Shown: piece after piece, positions 1-10,004 of the stretch
How positions within the stretch are numbered: position 1 is the first letter of the stretch
Layout of the letters: each line of letters starts with the position of its first letter
Assembly: GCF_046297895.1 (NCBI RefSeq)
Contig: NZ_JBKBHC010000009.1
Location: forward strand, 1 to 64,000
Length of the DNA: 64,000 bases
Direction: 5' to 3'
Source: Ferrovibrio sp046297895
Lineage (GTDB): Bacteria > Pseudomonadota > Alphaproteobacteria > Ferrovibrionales > Ferrovibrionaceae
Program-made: the position numbers and the translations under genes
Notes under the pieces: generated by a model
Told to the model about the DNA's origin: nothing
The model's database searches: none
What the model saw: the letters and a program-made list of their open reading frames with translations, nothing else

Positions 1-156
1 CGCACCTGATACAGGAGCCGGCCTTCCGGTGCAAGGGCTTTCGCCCCGGCGCCGCCCCGGCCGGCCAGCGCGGCGCCGGAAATCCTGCTGCCGGCACAGG
101 GATTTGGCCCCCTCGGCGGGCTAAGCGAAAGCCGGGCTTTTTGTTTTACGAGACGC
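1..156. other. Non-coding left edge, imperfect palindrome
   Basis: No gene can be supported here. Frames are open by chance because the DNA is very GC-rich, but none gives a recognisable protein. Positions 80-105 form an imperfect palindrome (outer arms AAATCC/GGATTT, inner core TGCC/GGCA). A GC-rich stretch followed by a T-run lies at 130-146 and could be the tail of a terminator for a gene left of the window, but its stem is short. The tRNA promoter begins just after it. Confidence 0.4.
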
Positions 157-184
157 TTGCATCGGATTCATGGCTGGGTATAGT
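157..184 (+). promoter_or_regulatory. Sigma-70-like promoter for tRNA-Gly
   Basis: TTGCAT (157-162), a 16-base spacer and TATAGT (179-184) match the housekeeping -35/-10 pattern well. Transcription would start near 191, giving a leader of about 90 bases before the mature tRNA at 281, to be removed by RNase P and other nucleases. No other gene start lies between. Read from sequence only. Confidence 0.6.
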
Positions 185-280
185 GCGCGCCTGCAACCGG
201 CACCCCGCCGGTTGATCGACGGGTTTATCGCCCGCCGATGCCGGGTTTCCCCCGGCCTTTTCCGGTTCACCCGGCGCCGA

Positions 281-355
281 GCGGGCGTAGCTCAGGGGTA
301 GAGCACAACCTTGCCAAGGTTGGGGTCGAGGGTTCGAATCCCTTCGCCCGCTCCA
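281..355 (+). tRNA. tRNA-Gly (anticodon GCC)
   Basis: A complete cloverleaf can be drawn. The acceptor stem GCGGGCG (281-287) pairs with CGCCCGC (345-351), followed by discriminator T and an encoded CCA (353-355). The anticodon stem-loop holds TTGCCAA, giving anticodon GCC, which reads GGC/GGT glycine codons. The T-arm has the invariant GGTTCGAATCC. It is a single tRNA gene, not part of a cluster in this window, and it stands 60 bases before the next coding start. Confidence 0.97.
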
Positions 356-415
356 TCTTCCTTCTCTTTTTATTTTCCTTCCTTGCCCATCCCGGCCAAA
401 CATCGTGGACAGGCC

Positions 416-1054
416 ATGCTGAAGCTCGACCATCTCACCGTCATCGCACCCACGCTGGCCGAGGGCGCGGCGCATCTGCGCGCCTGCCTCGACCTCGATA
501 TTCCCTTCGGCCAGCGGCATCATTACATGGGCACGCATAACCACCTGCTGCAGCTCGGCGGCCAGGTCTATCTGGAGGTGGTGGCGCTCGATCCCGACGG
601 CGCCGCCCCGCCCTGCCCGCGCTGGTTCGGCCTGGACGACCAGGCATCCGTGCGGGCCGCGTGGGAATCCGGCCGCCGCCTGCGCGGCTGGGTGGCGCGC
701 AGCGACGACATCCATGCCGCGCTGGCCGGCCGCGAAGACATCTTCGGCCGGGCCGTTGCGCTGCCCCCTGCTGCGCCGGCCTTCGATTTCAGCCTGCGCG
801 CGGATGGCGCGCTGCCGCTGGATGGCGCCGCACCCTGCCTGATCGACCGGCGCGGCAAAGCGCGCAACATGGCGACGATTTCCGACCTGGGCGCGCGGCT
901 GGTGGACTTCGCGCTTGAACATCCCGATCCCGCCGCCATCGCCGCGCTGTATGAAAGCCTGCGGATCGACCACCCGCCCGCCATCGTGAAGGGCGATGCC
1001 ATGCGCTGGCGCGCGCAGATCGAGACGCCGGGTGGGGTGCGGGAGTTGTTTTGA
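416..1054 (+). CDS. Glyoxalase-like (VOC superfamily) protein
   Basis: A 212-residue protein opening with MLKLDHLTVIAPTL, the start of a glyoxalase-like domain (Glyoxalase_3 / VOC type). Further landmarks are the GTHNHLLQLGG strand near residue 40, where a metal-binding His would lie, and YLEVVALDP. The reading frame extends upstream through the tRNA, so the first ATG after the tRNA, at 416, is the sensible start. Proteins of this family are cytoplasmic and usually uncharacterised. The substrate cannot be told from sequence. It is monocistronic, followed by a repeat-bearing spacer. Confidence 0.8.
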   Translation: MLKLDHLTVIAPTLAEGAAHLRACLDLDIPFGQRHHYMGTHNHLLQLGGQVYLEVVALDPDGAAPPCPRWFGLDDQASVRAAWESGRRLRGWVARSDDIHAALAGREDIFGRAVALPPAAPAFDFSLRADGALPLDGAAPCLIDRRGKARNMATISDLGARLVDFALEHPDPAAIAALYESLRIDHPPAIVKGDAMRWRAQIETPGGVRELF

Positions 1055-1140
1055 GTGGGGGGGCATGGTGGCCTCGCCGCCACCTAAAAAACGTCATGGC
1101 GGGGCATGACGGTGGTTGTTTGACGATGCCTACCCCTTAA

Positions 1141-1228
1141 TCGTCATGCCCGGGCTTGACCCGGGCATCCACGTTTTTCGGGGTGGTGACAAAGACGTGG
1201 ATGGCCGGAACAAGTCCGGCCATGACAA
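1141..1228. repeat. Palindromic intergenic repeat (REP-like)
   Basis: Two inverted half-units. The left (1141-1173) contains GTCATGCCCGGG-CTTGA-CCCGGGCATCCACG. The right (1196-1228) is its degenerate reverse complement, from CGTGGATGGCCGG to CCGGCCATGAC. Each half also folds on itself, so the whole can form a branched stem. Short repeats with this GTCATGCCCGGG core are dispersed in intergenic regions of many alphaproteobacteria. A further fragment (GTCATGGCGGGGCATGAC) lies at about 1094-1111. There is only one full copy in this window. Confidence 0.75.
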
Positions 1229-1287
1229 ATGAGGTAATATTGTCGGGTGAACCAGCGGCCCGGCCGGGTCGTATATGAGGCATGACA

Positions 1288-1836
1288 ATGCGCACCGCGC
1301 CGGCCGGCCCCTCCTCTCCCGTTCCGCCACCCGCCTTCTCCGCGCCCAGCCTGCTGGTGCTGCTGCTGAGCCTGGCGCTGTGTTTCGGCATTTCGGCCCT
1401 GGGCCGCCTGGCCACCGCCGATGCGGTGCGCACCTGGTACCCCACCCTGGCCAAGCCGGCCTTCACGCCGCCCGACATCGCCTTTCCCATCGTGTGGACG
1501 ATCCTGTTCGTGCTGATGGCCGTGGCGCTGTGGCTGATGTGGCGCGCGGCAGCCGCTTCTGCCGGCGGCTGGCGCGCCGGCCTGATCGCCGCCTGGCCGG
1601 CCTTTGCCCTGTTCGGCCTGCAACTGGCGCTCAATCTGGGCTGGTCGGTGCTGTTCTTCGGGATGCAGATGATCGGTGCGGCGCTGATCGAGATAGTCGT
1701 GCTGCTGGCCGTGCTGGCCGCCACCGCACTCGCCTTCGCGCGCCATTCGCGGCTGGCCGCCCTGCTGCTGGTGCCGTACATGGCCTGGGGGGCCTTTGCC
1801 ACGGTTCTCACCTTTACGATCTGGCGGATGAACTAG
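1288..1836 (+). CDS. tspO: TspO/MBR family membrane protein
   Basis: A 182-residue integral membrane protein of the TspO/peripheral benzodiazepine receptor family, with about five hydrophobic segments. Family signatures are visible: WYPTLAKPAFTPP near residue 50, then W-T-I-L-F, the LNLGWSVLFFG motif and a final PYMAWGAFATVL. Family members bind tetrapyrroles and other hydrophobic ligands and in alphaproteobacteria can influence pigment gene expression or stress responses. Two ATGs are possible. The one at 1288 has GAGG at 1277-1280 at good spacing; the one at 1282 is too close. hrcA follows after about 70 bases on the same strand. No ligand is implied by the neighbours. Confidence 0.9.
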   Translation: MRTAPAGPSSPVPPPAFSAPSLLVLLLSLALCFGISALGRLATADAVRTWYPTLAKPAFTPPDIAFPIVWTILFVLMAVALWLMWRAAAASAGGWRAGLIAAWPAFALFGLQLALNLGWSVLFFGMQMIGAALIEIVVLLAVLAATALAFARHSRLAALLLVPYMAWGAFATVLTFTIWRMN

Positions 1837-1904
1837 CGGGATTGCCCGACTTAGCAGGATTGACGGGGGCCGCGCGGCTTCTTAATTCTGGAGGCATGGG
1901 CGCG

Positions 1905-2939
1905 ATGATCCAGGAGATGAGCCAGCGCAGCCGCGAAATCCTGCGGCTGGTGGTGGAGACCTACATGACCACCGGCGAGCCGGTCGGTTCGCGCTTCATC
2001 TCCAAACGGCTGGAACACCGCCTCTCGCCCGCCAGCATCCGCAACACCATGGCCGACCTGGAAGAGGCCGGCCTGCTCTATGCCCCGCATACCTCGGCCG
2101 GCCGCCTGCCGACCGAAAGCGGCCTGCGGCTGTTCGTCGACGGCCTGCTGCAGGTGGGCGACCTGACCCAGGACGAGCGCAGCTCGATCGAGGGCAGCTG
2201 CGCCGGTTCGGGCCGCGGCTTCCAGGAGGTGCTGACCGAGGCGACCACGGTGCTGTCGGGCCTCTCTGGCCATGCCGGCCTCGTCGTGGCGCCCAAGATC
2301 GACGCGCCGCTGCGCCATGTGGAATTCGTGCCGCTGGGGCCGGGCAAGGCGCTGGTGGTGATGGTGTCGGAATCGGGCCAGGTGGAAAACCGCATGCTCG
2401 ACATGCCGATGGGCCTGACCACGGCAGCGCTGGCCGAGGCCGGCGAGTTCCTGTCGCGCCGGCTGAAGGGCCGCACCATGGGCGAGGCGCGCAGCGAAAT
2501 CCTGACCGAACTGGCCGTGCGCCGCGCCGAGCTGGACCAGCTTGCCGCCCGCGTGGTGGAGGCGGGCCTTGCGGTGTGGAGCGGCGAGGCCGAGCGCGGC
2601 ACGCTGATCGTGCGCGGCAGCGCCAACCTGCTGGACGACGTGGCCGCCATCGCGGATCTGGAGCGCATCCGCAACCTGATGGAAGAGCTGGAGAATACCG
2701 AGGAGATGCTGCGCCTGATCGAACTCGCCCAGGGCGGCGAGGGCGTGCGCATCTTCATCGGTTCGGAAAACACCCTGTTCCGCCGCGCCGGCTGCTCGCT
2801 GATCGTGGCGCCGCTGCAGAACCAGCAGCAGCGCATCGTCGGCGCCATCGGGGTGATCGGCCCAACCCGGATGAATTACGCCCGGGTGGTGCCGATGGTG
2901 GATTTCACCGCCCAGGTGGTGGGCCGCCTGCTCGGCTGA
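1905..2939 (+). CDS. hrcA: Heat-inducible transcription repressor HrcA
   Basis: HrcA, 344 residues, the repressor that binds CIRCE elements and controls groESL-type chaperone genes; GroEL assists its folding. The N-terminal winged helix spans about residues 1-80 (SQRSREILRLVVETYM, GEPVGSRF, ASIRNTMADLEEAG), followed by the GAF-like HrcA domain ending in GVIGPTRMNYARVVPMVD. CTGGAGG at 1888-1894 supports a start at 1905; an in-frame ATG at 1896 is too close to it but would add only three residues. No CIRCE palindrome is seen directly upstream, so its target is probably groESL elsewhere. It is followed by grpE, the common order. Confidence 0.95.
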   Translation: MIQEMSQRSREILRLVVETYMTTGEPVGSRFISKRLEHRLSPASIRNTMADLEEAGLLYAPHTSAGRLPTESGLRLFVDGLLQVGDLTQDERSSIEGSCAGSGRGFQEVLTEATTVLSGLSGHAGLVVAPKIDAPLRHVEFVPLGPGKALVVMVSESGQVENRMLDMPMGLTTAALAEAGEFLSRRLKGRTMGEARSEILTELAVRRAELDQLAARVVEAGLAVWSGEAERGTLIVRGSANLLDDVAAIADLERIRNLMEELENTEEMLRLIELAQGGEGVRIFIGSENTLFRRAGCSLIVAPLQNQQQRIVGAIGVIGPTRMNYARVVPMVDFTAQVVGRLLG

Positions 2940-3067
2940 CCGGCCGCTTCTCCCCTGCCCCCGCTGCGCCCCGGCGGCGATCCTGCGTCGAAAAGCCCCG
3001 TTTTCCGCCTCCCCCCTTTCAATTCCGGCCAGCCATCCGTATATGCAGGGCCTCGACGAGGACAACG

Positions 3068-3655
3068 ATGACCCAGACCGACAACCAGACCCCTGAACAG
3101 ACGACCGAACAGCAGACCGCGGCCGCGCAGGCCGATGTCGGGACGGATGCCCTGACGAAGGCGCAGGCCGAGATCGCCGAGTTGAAGGACCGCCTGCTGC
3201 GCACTGCCGCCGAGGGCGAGAACCTGCGCAAGCGGCTGGAGCGCGAGAAGGAAGACGCGGCCAAATACGCCGCCGGCAAATTCGCGAAAGACATCCTGAG
3301 CGTGGCCGACAACCTGCGCCGCGCGCTGGAGACGGCACCGAAGGATGCGGCGGAAGCCGATCCCGTGCATGGTCTGATCGCCGGCGTGGAAGCCACCGAG
3401 CGCGAACTGATCGGCGTGTTCGAGCGTCACGGCATCCAGCGCATCGACCCCAAGGGCCAGCGCTTCGATCCCAACCTGCACCAGGCGATGTTCGAGATCG
3501 AGGATCCGACCCAGCCCAGCGGCACCGTGCTGCAGGTGGTGGCGGCCGGCTATGTGCAGCATGGCCGCCTGCTGCGCGCCGCCATGGTGGGCGTGTCGAA
3601 GGGCGGGCCGCAGCCGGAAATCCAGCCGGGCAACACGGTGAATACGCAGGCCTGA
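3068..3655 (+). CDS. grpE: Nucleotide exchange factor GrpE
   Basis: GrpE, 195 residues, releases ADP from DnaK in the DnaK-DnaJ-GrpE chaperone cycle. An acidic, Gln/Thr-rich tail (about 1-40) leads into the long coiled coil (about 40-90, ELKDRLLRTAAEGENLRKR), then the beta domain with FERHGIQRIDPKGQRFDPN, HQAMFEI and GYVQHGRLLRAAMVGVSKG, which contacts DnaK. GAGG sits 6 bases before the ATG. It lies about 130 bases after hrcA, probably cotranscribed. dnaK and dnaJ are about 3 kb downstream, separated by three unrelated genes. Confidence 0.96.
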   Translation: MTQTDNQTPEQTTEQQTAAAQADVGTDALTKAQAEIAELKDRLLRTAAEGENLRKRLEREKEDAAKYAAGKFAKDILSVADNLRRALETAPKDAAEADPVHGLIAGVEATERELIGVFERHGIQRIDPKGQRFDPNLHQAMFEIEDPTQPSGTVLQVVAAGYVQHGRLLRAAMVGVSKGGPQPEIQPGNTVNTQA

Positions 3656-3673
3656 TTCTCCCCGAGGGAGAAT
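3655..3673 (+). terminator. Weak hairpin after grpE
   Basis: A perfect 8-bp stem ATTCTCCC/GGGAGAAT with a CGA loop begins on the last base of the grpE stop codon. It is followed by only TG rather than a T-run, so it may act as a weak terminator or an RNA-stabilising hairpin. Confidence 0.4.
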
Positions 3674-3780
3674 TGTGAGCGGCATCACTCGCCCCGACAA
3701 TTCGGCGAAACATCCGGCTTTGTCAAAAATCGGCAACACGCGCCGCCGATAGTCGCCCCGCAAAGTGGCGGGGAAGACCG

Positions 3781-5010
3781 GTGGACATGATCAGTGGCGA
3801 GGCGCTCGAGACCATCGGCACCGTGGCGGTACCGCTGCCGCCGGTGCCGGTGACGATGCGCTGCGAGGAGGTCGACCTCAAATTCCAGGCCGATCCCGAT
3901 CTCGGCGCCCTGGCCGTGGTGGACGGCGACCGGCCGGTGGGCCTGGTCAACCGCTACGACCTGATCACCCAGCTCTCGCGCGATTACGGCCGCGCGCTGT
4001 GGGCCAAGAAGCCGGTGCACAGCCTGATGGACGAGGCGCCGCTGATCGTGGATGCCAGCATCAGCGTCGACACGCTGGAAAGCCTGATCGCCGACGAGCA
4101 CCAGAGCGCGCTGCTGCGCGGCTTCATCGTCACCCGCAACGACCGCTATTACGGCGTGGGCACCGCCCTGTCGCTGCTGCAGCTTGGCATGGCGCGCAGC
4201 GAGCGGCGCAACCGCGCGCTGGAGCGCGCGCGCCAGCAGGCCGAGGAAGCCAGTCTCAGCAAGTCGCGTTTCCTGGCCAACATGAGCCACGAACTGCGCA
4301 CGCCGCTAAACGCCATCATCGGCTTCGCCGAGATCATCCACAAGGAGATGATGGGGCCGCTGGGCAATCCGCGCTATGGCGAATACGTCACCGACATCCT
4401 CTCCAGCGGCCAGCATCTGCTCAGCCTGATCAACAACATCCTCGACATGTCGAAGATCGAGAGCGGCAGTTGGCGCATCCAGCCGGAGATGACCGATCCG
4501 GTGGAGATCATGGAGGCCAGCATCCGCACCTTCCGCGAACGCGCCGAAGGCCGCGGCGTGTTCATGACCATGGCAGTGGATGCGCGGCTGTTCGAGGGTT
4601 ACGTCGACCGCCAGGCGCTGCGGCAGATCCTGTTGAACCTGATTTCCAACGCGGTGAAATTCACCCCGCCGCGCGGCCGCATCGAGGTTGGCGCCAAGCC
4701 GACCGAGGATGGCGGCTTCCGCATCTGGGTCAGCGATACCGGCATCGGCATCGCGCCCGAGCATATCCCGGTGGTGCTGGCGCCGTTCGGCCAGGTGGAA
4801 AACGACCTGACCCGGCAATACGAGGGCACCGGCCTGGGCCTGCCGCTGGTGAAATCGCTGGTCGAGATGCATGGCGGCCAGTTCGAGATCGACAGCACGC
4901 CCGGCGAGGGCACCACCATGCGCGCCAGCTTTCCGCCGCCGCCGCATGGCATCACGCCGGGCAGCGCGGTCGCGCTCAGGGACGCGTCACCCGCCGCAGT
5001 GTCAGATTGA
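3781..5010 (+). CDS. CBS-domain sensor histidine kinase
   Basis: A soluble hybrid of two CBS repeats and a histidine kinase, 409 residues from a GTG start preceded by GGGGA at 3770-3774 (an ATG at 3787 would remove two residues). Residues about 15-130 form the CBS pair (LGALAVVDGDRPVGLVNR, FIVTRNDRYYGVGTALSLL). A helix leads to the HisKA H-box SHELRTPLNAIIGF, with phospho-acceptor His170. The HATPase domain has N-box NLISNAVKFT (about 286-295), DTGIGIAPEHI and GTGLGLPL. No membrane segments are seen, so it would be cytoplasmic and could sense adenine nucleotides through CBS. No response regulator is adjacent. Its 3' end overlaps alkB tail-to-tail by 35 bases. Confidence 0.88.
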   Translation: MDMISGEALETIGTVAVPLPPVPVTMRCEEVDLKFQADPDLGALAVVDGDRPVGLVNRYDLITQLSRDYGRALWAKKPVHSLMDEAPLIVDASISVDTLESLIADEHQSALLRGFIVTRNDRYYGVGTALSLLQLGMARSERRNRALERARQQAEEASLSKSRFLANMSHELRTPLNAIIGFAEIIHKEMMGPLGNPRYGEYVTDILSSGQHLLSLINNILDMSKIESGSWRIQPEMTDPVEIMEASIRTFRERAEGRGVFMTMAVDARLFEGYVDRQALRQILLNLISNAVKFTPPRGRIEVGAKPTEDGGFRIWVSDTGIGIAPEHIPVVLAPFGQVENDLTRQYEGTGLGLPLVKSLVEMHGGQFEIDSTPGEGTTMRASFPPPPHGITPGSAVALRDASPAAVSD

Positions 5011-5596
5011 TCCGGCCGCCGCCGGGGATCAGCCGGCTGGTGCCCGGCAGCACCCGGTCGATGCCGTGATAGGCCAGCCGCGCCGCACCGCCCAGCACCA
5101 GCACATCGCCGGAAGCCAGCTTGAACGAGCGCGTCGGATCGCGCCGCGCCGTGCCGCCCAGACGGAACAGCGCGTCGTCGCCCAGCGAGATGGAGACGAC
5201 GGGGGCGGAAAAATCCGCCTCGTCGCGATCCTGATGCAGGCCCATCTTCGCCCCGTCGCGATACAGGTTGATCAGGCAGCATTCCGGTAAATGGTCGTAG
5301 CCCGCCACGCTCCACCAGACCGACAGCACCGAATCCGGAATGGCCGGCCAGGGCCGGTCGGTGACGGGATGGCGCTCGATGTAGCGATAGCCCTGCTCCC
5401 GGTCGGAATACCAGCCGAAGCGGCCGGCATTGCTCATGGCCACGCTCATCGGCCGGCCGGTCTTGGGCATGGCGGCGTGATAGTCCGGCGCTGCCTCCAG
5501 CACGGCCAGGATGTCGGCGGCAATACGGCGCTGCCGCGCGGCATCGAGCAGGCCGGGAAACAGCCGGAATCCGTCGAGGGAGGAATAGGCGTCCAT
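4976..5596 (-). CDS. alkB: AlkB-type 2-oxoglutarate/Fe(II) dioxygenase
   Basis: A 206-residue AlkB homologue, which oxidatively removes 1-methyladenine and 3-methylcytosine lesions from DNA or RNA. The iron ligands are in place: HQDRDE (His121, Asp123) and AYHGIDR (His177). The 2-oxoglutarate-binding arginines follow in RINLTLRRV (Arg195, Arg201). The lesion-side region GWYSDREQGYRY and the CCLINLYRDGAKMGLHQD block also match. Length is close to E. coli AlkB (216). It is not beside ada, so it may be expressed independently of the adaptive response. The 3' end overlaps the kinase gene convergently. Confidence 0.94.
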   Translation of the reverse strand: MDAYSSLDGFRLFPGLLDAARQRRIAADILAVLEAAPDYHAAMPKTGRPMSVAMSNAGRFGWYSDREQGYRYIERHPVTDRPWPAIPDSVLSVWWSVAGYDHLPECCLINLYRDGAKMGLHQDRDEADFSAPVVSISLGDDALFRLGGTARRDPTRSFKLASGDVLVLGGAARLAYHGIDRVLPGTSRLIPGGGRINLTLRRVTRP

Positions 5597-5647
5597 ATCT
5601 TCGATCTGGTTCCGCGCCGCGTTTCGTCCAGCCCCCGATCCGGCCCC

Positions 5648-6565
5648 TCAGGCGCCGCGCCGCGCCGCCAGCCAGGAATTCCAGCTATAGACGATCAGCG
5701 CGCCCCAGATGCAGGCAAAGGCGAAGGCATGCAGGCCGGTGAAGGCCTCGTTCCACAGCAGCACGGCGAGCAGGAACTGCAGGCTGGGCGAGAGATACTG
5801 CAGCAGGCTCATGGTCGCCATGCGCAGACGGCGCCAGCCGGCGGCGAACAGCACCAGCGGCGCCGCCGTCACCGGCCCCGCCAGCAGCAGCAGGACATGC
5901 GTCGATTCGCCAGCCACGCCAAAGGCGCCCACACCAGCCATGCCGAGCCAGACCAGATAGCCCAGCGCGACGGGCAGCAGAACCATGGTCTCGACGGTGA
6001 GGCCGACCAGGCTGTCGACCGGGTGGCGCTTGCGCAGCAGGCCATAGAAGCCCCAGGTGACGGCGATGATCAGCGACAGGTAGATGCCCGACTCGGCCTG
6101 CAGCAGCAGCGCGGCCACGCCGATCCCGGCCAGGGCGAAGGCCGCCCACTGCACCGGGCTGACGCGTTCCTTCTGCACCAGCCAGCCCAGAAACACGGCA
6201 AACAGCGGGTTGATGTAATAGCCCAGGCTGCAGGCCATCACCTGATTGCGGTCTATGGCCCAGACGAAGGTGAGCCAGTTGATGAGCAGGAAAACCGCCG
6301 TGCCGGCCAGCACCCGGCGCAGGCCGCGGTCGGCCAGCACGCGGCGCCACTCGGCCCATTTGCCCAGCATGAGCACCAGGCCCAGGCAGAGCAGGCAGGA
6401 CCACAGGATGCGATGGGCGGTCAATTCCAGGGTCGGCACCCCGGCCTGACCCACCGCCTTGAAATAGATCGGGGAAATTCCCCAAAGAAAATAACCCCCT
6501 AGCCCGAAGGCGATGCCGCCCCAGGGCGTTCGGGGCGAAGGGGCCGGGGCGGCCGGCTCGGACAT
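5648..6565 (-). CDS. rarD: RarD-type EamA transporter
   Basis: A 305-residue membrane protein of the DMT superfamily, RarD branch, with ten predicted helices in two EamA halves. RarD signatures are clear: FGLGGYFLWGISPIYFKAV at the N-terminus, AHRILWS, NWLTFVWAI, SLGYYINPL and, in the second half, LQYLSPSLQFLLAV. The frame is open 35 codons further upstream, but the ATG at 6565 has GAGGA at correct spacing and matches the family start. Substrates of RarD are not firmly known. The gene is transcribed away from dnaK. Confidence 0.92.
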   Translation of the reverse strand: MSEPAAPAPSPRTPWGGIAFGLGGYFLWGISPIYFKAVGQAGVPTLELTAHRILWSCLLCLGLVLMLGKWAEWRRVLADRGLRRVLAGTAVFLLINWLTFVWAIDRNQVMACSLGYYINPLFAVFLGWLVQKERVSPVQWAAFALAGIGVAALLLQAESGIYLSLIIAVTWGFYGLLRKRHPVDSLVGLTVETMVLLPVALGYLVWLGMAGVGAFGVAGESTHVLLLLAGPVTAAPLVLFAAGWRRLRMATMSLLQYLSPSLQFLLAVLLWNEAFTGLHAFAFACIWGALIVYSWNSWLAARRGA

Positions 6566-6673
6566 GGTTTCCTCGTTGCATGGCGGTCGCCGGGGTCGGG
6601 CCGGGCAAACCGGGCCGCAACCGGGGAGCGGACGCCGCCATGTCGGTAATCGGACATTTTTTCCACCCACCCG

Positions 6674-6702
6674 TTGCGGGACGGGGGACGCCCTCTTACA
6701 TA
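6674..6702 (+). promoter_or_regulatory. Candidate promoter upstream of dnaK
   Basis: TTGCGG (6674-6679), a 17-base spacer and TACATA (6697-6702) resemble a sigma-70 promoter about 85 bases before the dnaK ATG. I do not see a convincing RpoH (CTTG ... CYTAT) site, although the same segment could be read as a degenerate one. The assignment rests on spacing and partial matches. Confidence 0.35.
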
Positions 6703-6787
6703 CCCGCCGAGACCTCGAACCGGAAGGGGTCCGCGGCGGCGCTTCCCCGCAAGGCTGCCCCGGATTGCCGCAAAAAGGAGTGAAATC

Positions 6788-8719
<1,932 letters not shown>

Positions 8720-8736
8720 GTCGGAAAAGCCGACGG

Positions 8737-8761
8737 ACCGGGCGCCAGCGGCGCCCGGTTT
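8737..8761 (+). terminator. dnaK-dnaJ intercistronic hairpin
   Basis: A perfect 10-bp GC-rich stem (8737-8746 with 8750-8759), a 3-base loop and only three Ts. The stem is strong but the U-run is short, which suggests partial termination or mRNA end protection that would leave dnaK in excess over dnaJ. Confidence 0.6.
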
Positions 8762-8812
8762 CGCGTCTGCCCCGGCATGGGGCGGATGCTGGAAACCAGG
8801 AAGCTTTTTGCG

Positions 8813-9967
8813 ATGGCTGCCAAACGCGACTTTTACGAAATTCTCGGCGTCTCCCGCAGCGCCACGCCGGAAGAGCTGAAGAAGGCCTTCCGCAAGCTGG
8901 CGATGCAGCATCATCCGGACCGCAATCCGGACGACAAGGACGCGGAGCAGAAGTTCAAGGAGATCAACGAGGCCTATGACGTCCTGAAGGACGAGCAGAA
9001 GCGCGCGGCCTACGACCAGTATGGCCACGCCGCCTTCGATGGCGGCATGGGCGGCCGCGGCGGCCCGGGCGGCCAGGGTTTCGACTTCACCTCGTTTTCC
9101 GACATCTTCGACGACCTGTTCGGCGAGTTCATGGGCGGCACGCGCGGCGGCGCGCGCGGCAGCGCCAACCGCGGTTCGGACCTGCGCTACAATCTCGAGA
9201 TCACGCTGGAGGACTGCTATCGCGGCAAGACCGCGACGATCCGCGTGCCCACGTCGATCGCCTGCGAGGCCTGCGACGGATCGGGCGCCGAGGCCGGCGC
9301 GCAGCCGATCGCCTGCCCCACCTGCAAGGGCCATCGCAAGGTGCGCGCACAGCAGGGCTTCTTCACCATCGAGCGCACCTGCCCCACCTGCGGCGGTGCC
9401 GGCCGTGTGATCGAGAAGCCCTGCAAGGTTTGCGGCGGCGCCGGTCGCGTGCACAAGGAAAAGACCCTGCAGGTGGACATCCCGCCCGGCGTGGACGAGG
9501 GCAATCGCATCCGCCTGGCCGGCGAGGGCGAGGCCGGCCTGCGCGGTGGCGGCGCCGGCGACCTTTACGTGTTCCTGAGCGTGAAGCCGCACCGCCTGTT
9601 CCGCCGCGAGGGACAGAACCTGCATTGCCGCGTGCCGGTCTCGATGACCACGGCGGCGCTGGGCGGCAGCGTGGAGGTGCCGACGCTGGATGGCGGCAAG
9701 GCACGCATCGCCATCCCCGAAGGCACCCAGACCGGCAAGCAGTTCCGCCTGCGCGGCAAGGGCATGCCCTCGCTGCAGCAGTCGGGCTTCGGGTCCGGCC
9801 ATGGCGATCTCTACATCCAGGTGATGGTGGAGACGCCGGTGAAGCTCTCCAAGAAGCAGCGCGAACTGCTGGAGGAATTCGCCGAACTGGGCGGCGAGGA
9901 AACCAGCCCGGAAAGCTCGGGCTTCTTTGCCAAGGTGAAGGAAATCCTCGGCGGCAAGGCCGAGTAA
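8813..9967 (+). CDS. dnaJ: Chaperone protein DnaJ (Hsp40)
   Basis: A full-length type I DnaJ of 384 residues, co-chaperone that delivers clients to DnaK and stimulates its ATPase. The J domain (about 1-70) has the HPD loop in HHPDRNP. A Gly/Phe-rich stretch follows (GGMGGRGGPGGQGFDF). The zinc domain has four CxxCxGxG-type repeats: CEACDGSG, CPTCKGHR, CPTCGGAG and CKVCGGAG. The C-terminal substrate-binding region ends in VMVETPVKLSKKQRELL. AGGAA lies about 10 bases before the ATG at 8813, and an upstream in-frame ATG (8777) lacks family similarity. A bidirectional hairpin follows. Confidence 0.97.
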   Translation: MAAKRDFYEILGVSRSATPEELKKAFRKLAMQHHPDRNPDDKDAEQKFKEINEAYDVLKDEQKRAAYDQYGHAAFDGGMGGRGGPGGQGFDFTSFSDIFDDLFGEFMGGTRGGARGSANRGSDLRYNLEITLEDCYRGKTATIRVPTSIACEACDGSGAEAGAQPIACPTCKGHRKVRAQQGFFTIERTCPTCGGAGRVIEKPCKVCGGAGRVHKEKTLQVDIPPGVDEGNRIRLAGEGEAGLRGGGAGDLYVFLSVKPHRLFRREGQNLHCRVPVSMTTAALGGSVEVPTLDGGKARIAIPEGTQTGKQFRLRGKGMPSLQQSGFGSGHGDLYIQVMVETPVKLSKKQRELLEEFAELGGEETSPESSGFFAKVKEILGGKAE

Positions 9968-9970
9968 GAA

Positions 9971-9997
9971 AAAGGCGCAGGCATTGCCTGCGCCTTT
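9971..9997. terminator. Bidirectional terminator, dnaJ / DsrE-like
   Basis: A 12-bp perfect stem AAAGGCGCAGGC / GCCTGCGCCTTT with a 3-base loop lies between two convergent genes. It has an A-run on the left and a T-rich right side (TTTGGTTTT), so it can serve both strands. Confidence 0.85.
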
Positions 9998-10004
9998 GGT
10001 TTTC

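Noticed and set aside
146..1066. A long minus-strand reading frame across the tRNA and glyoxalase genes
   Set aside because: It contains the antisense translation of tRNA-Gly (the familiar GRRDSNPRPQPWQGCALPLSY type sequence) and is antisense to a recognisable gene. It is a GC-rich shadow frame.
1837..1904. CIRCE element in front of hrcA
   Set aside because: CTTAGCAGG at 1850 resembles half of the consensus TTAGCACTC, but no GAGTGCTAA partner follows at the right distance.
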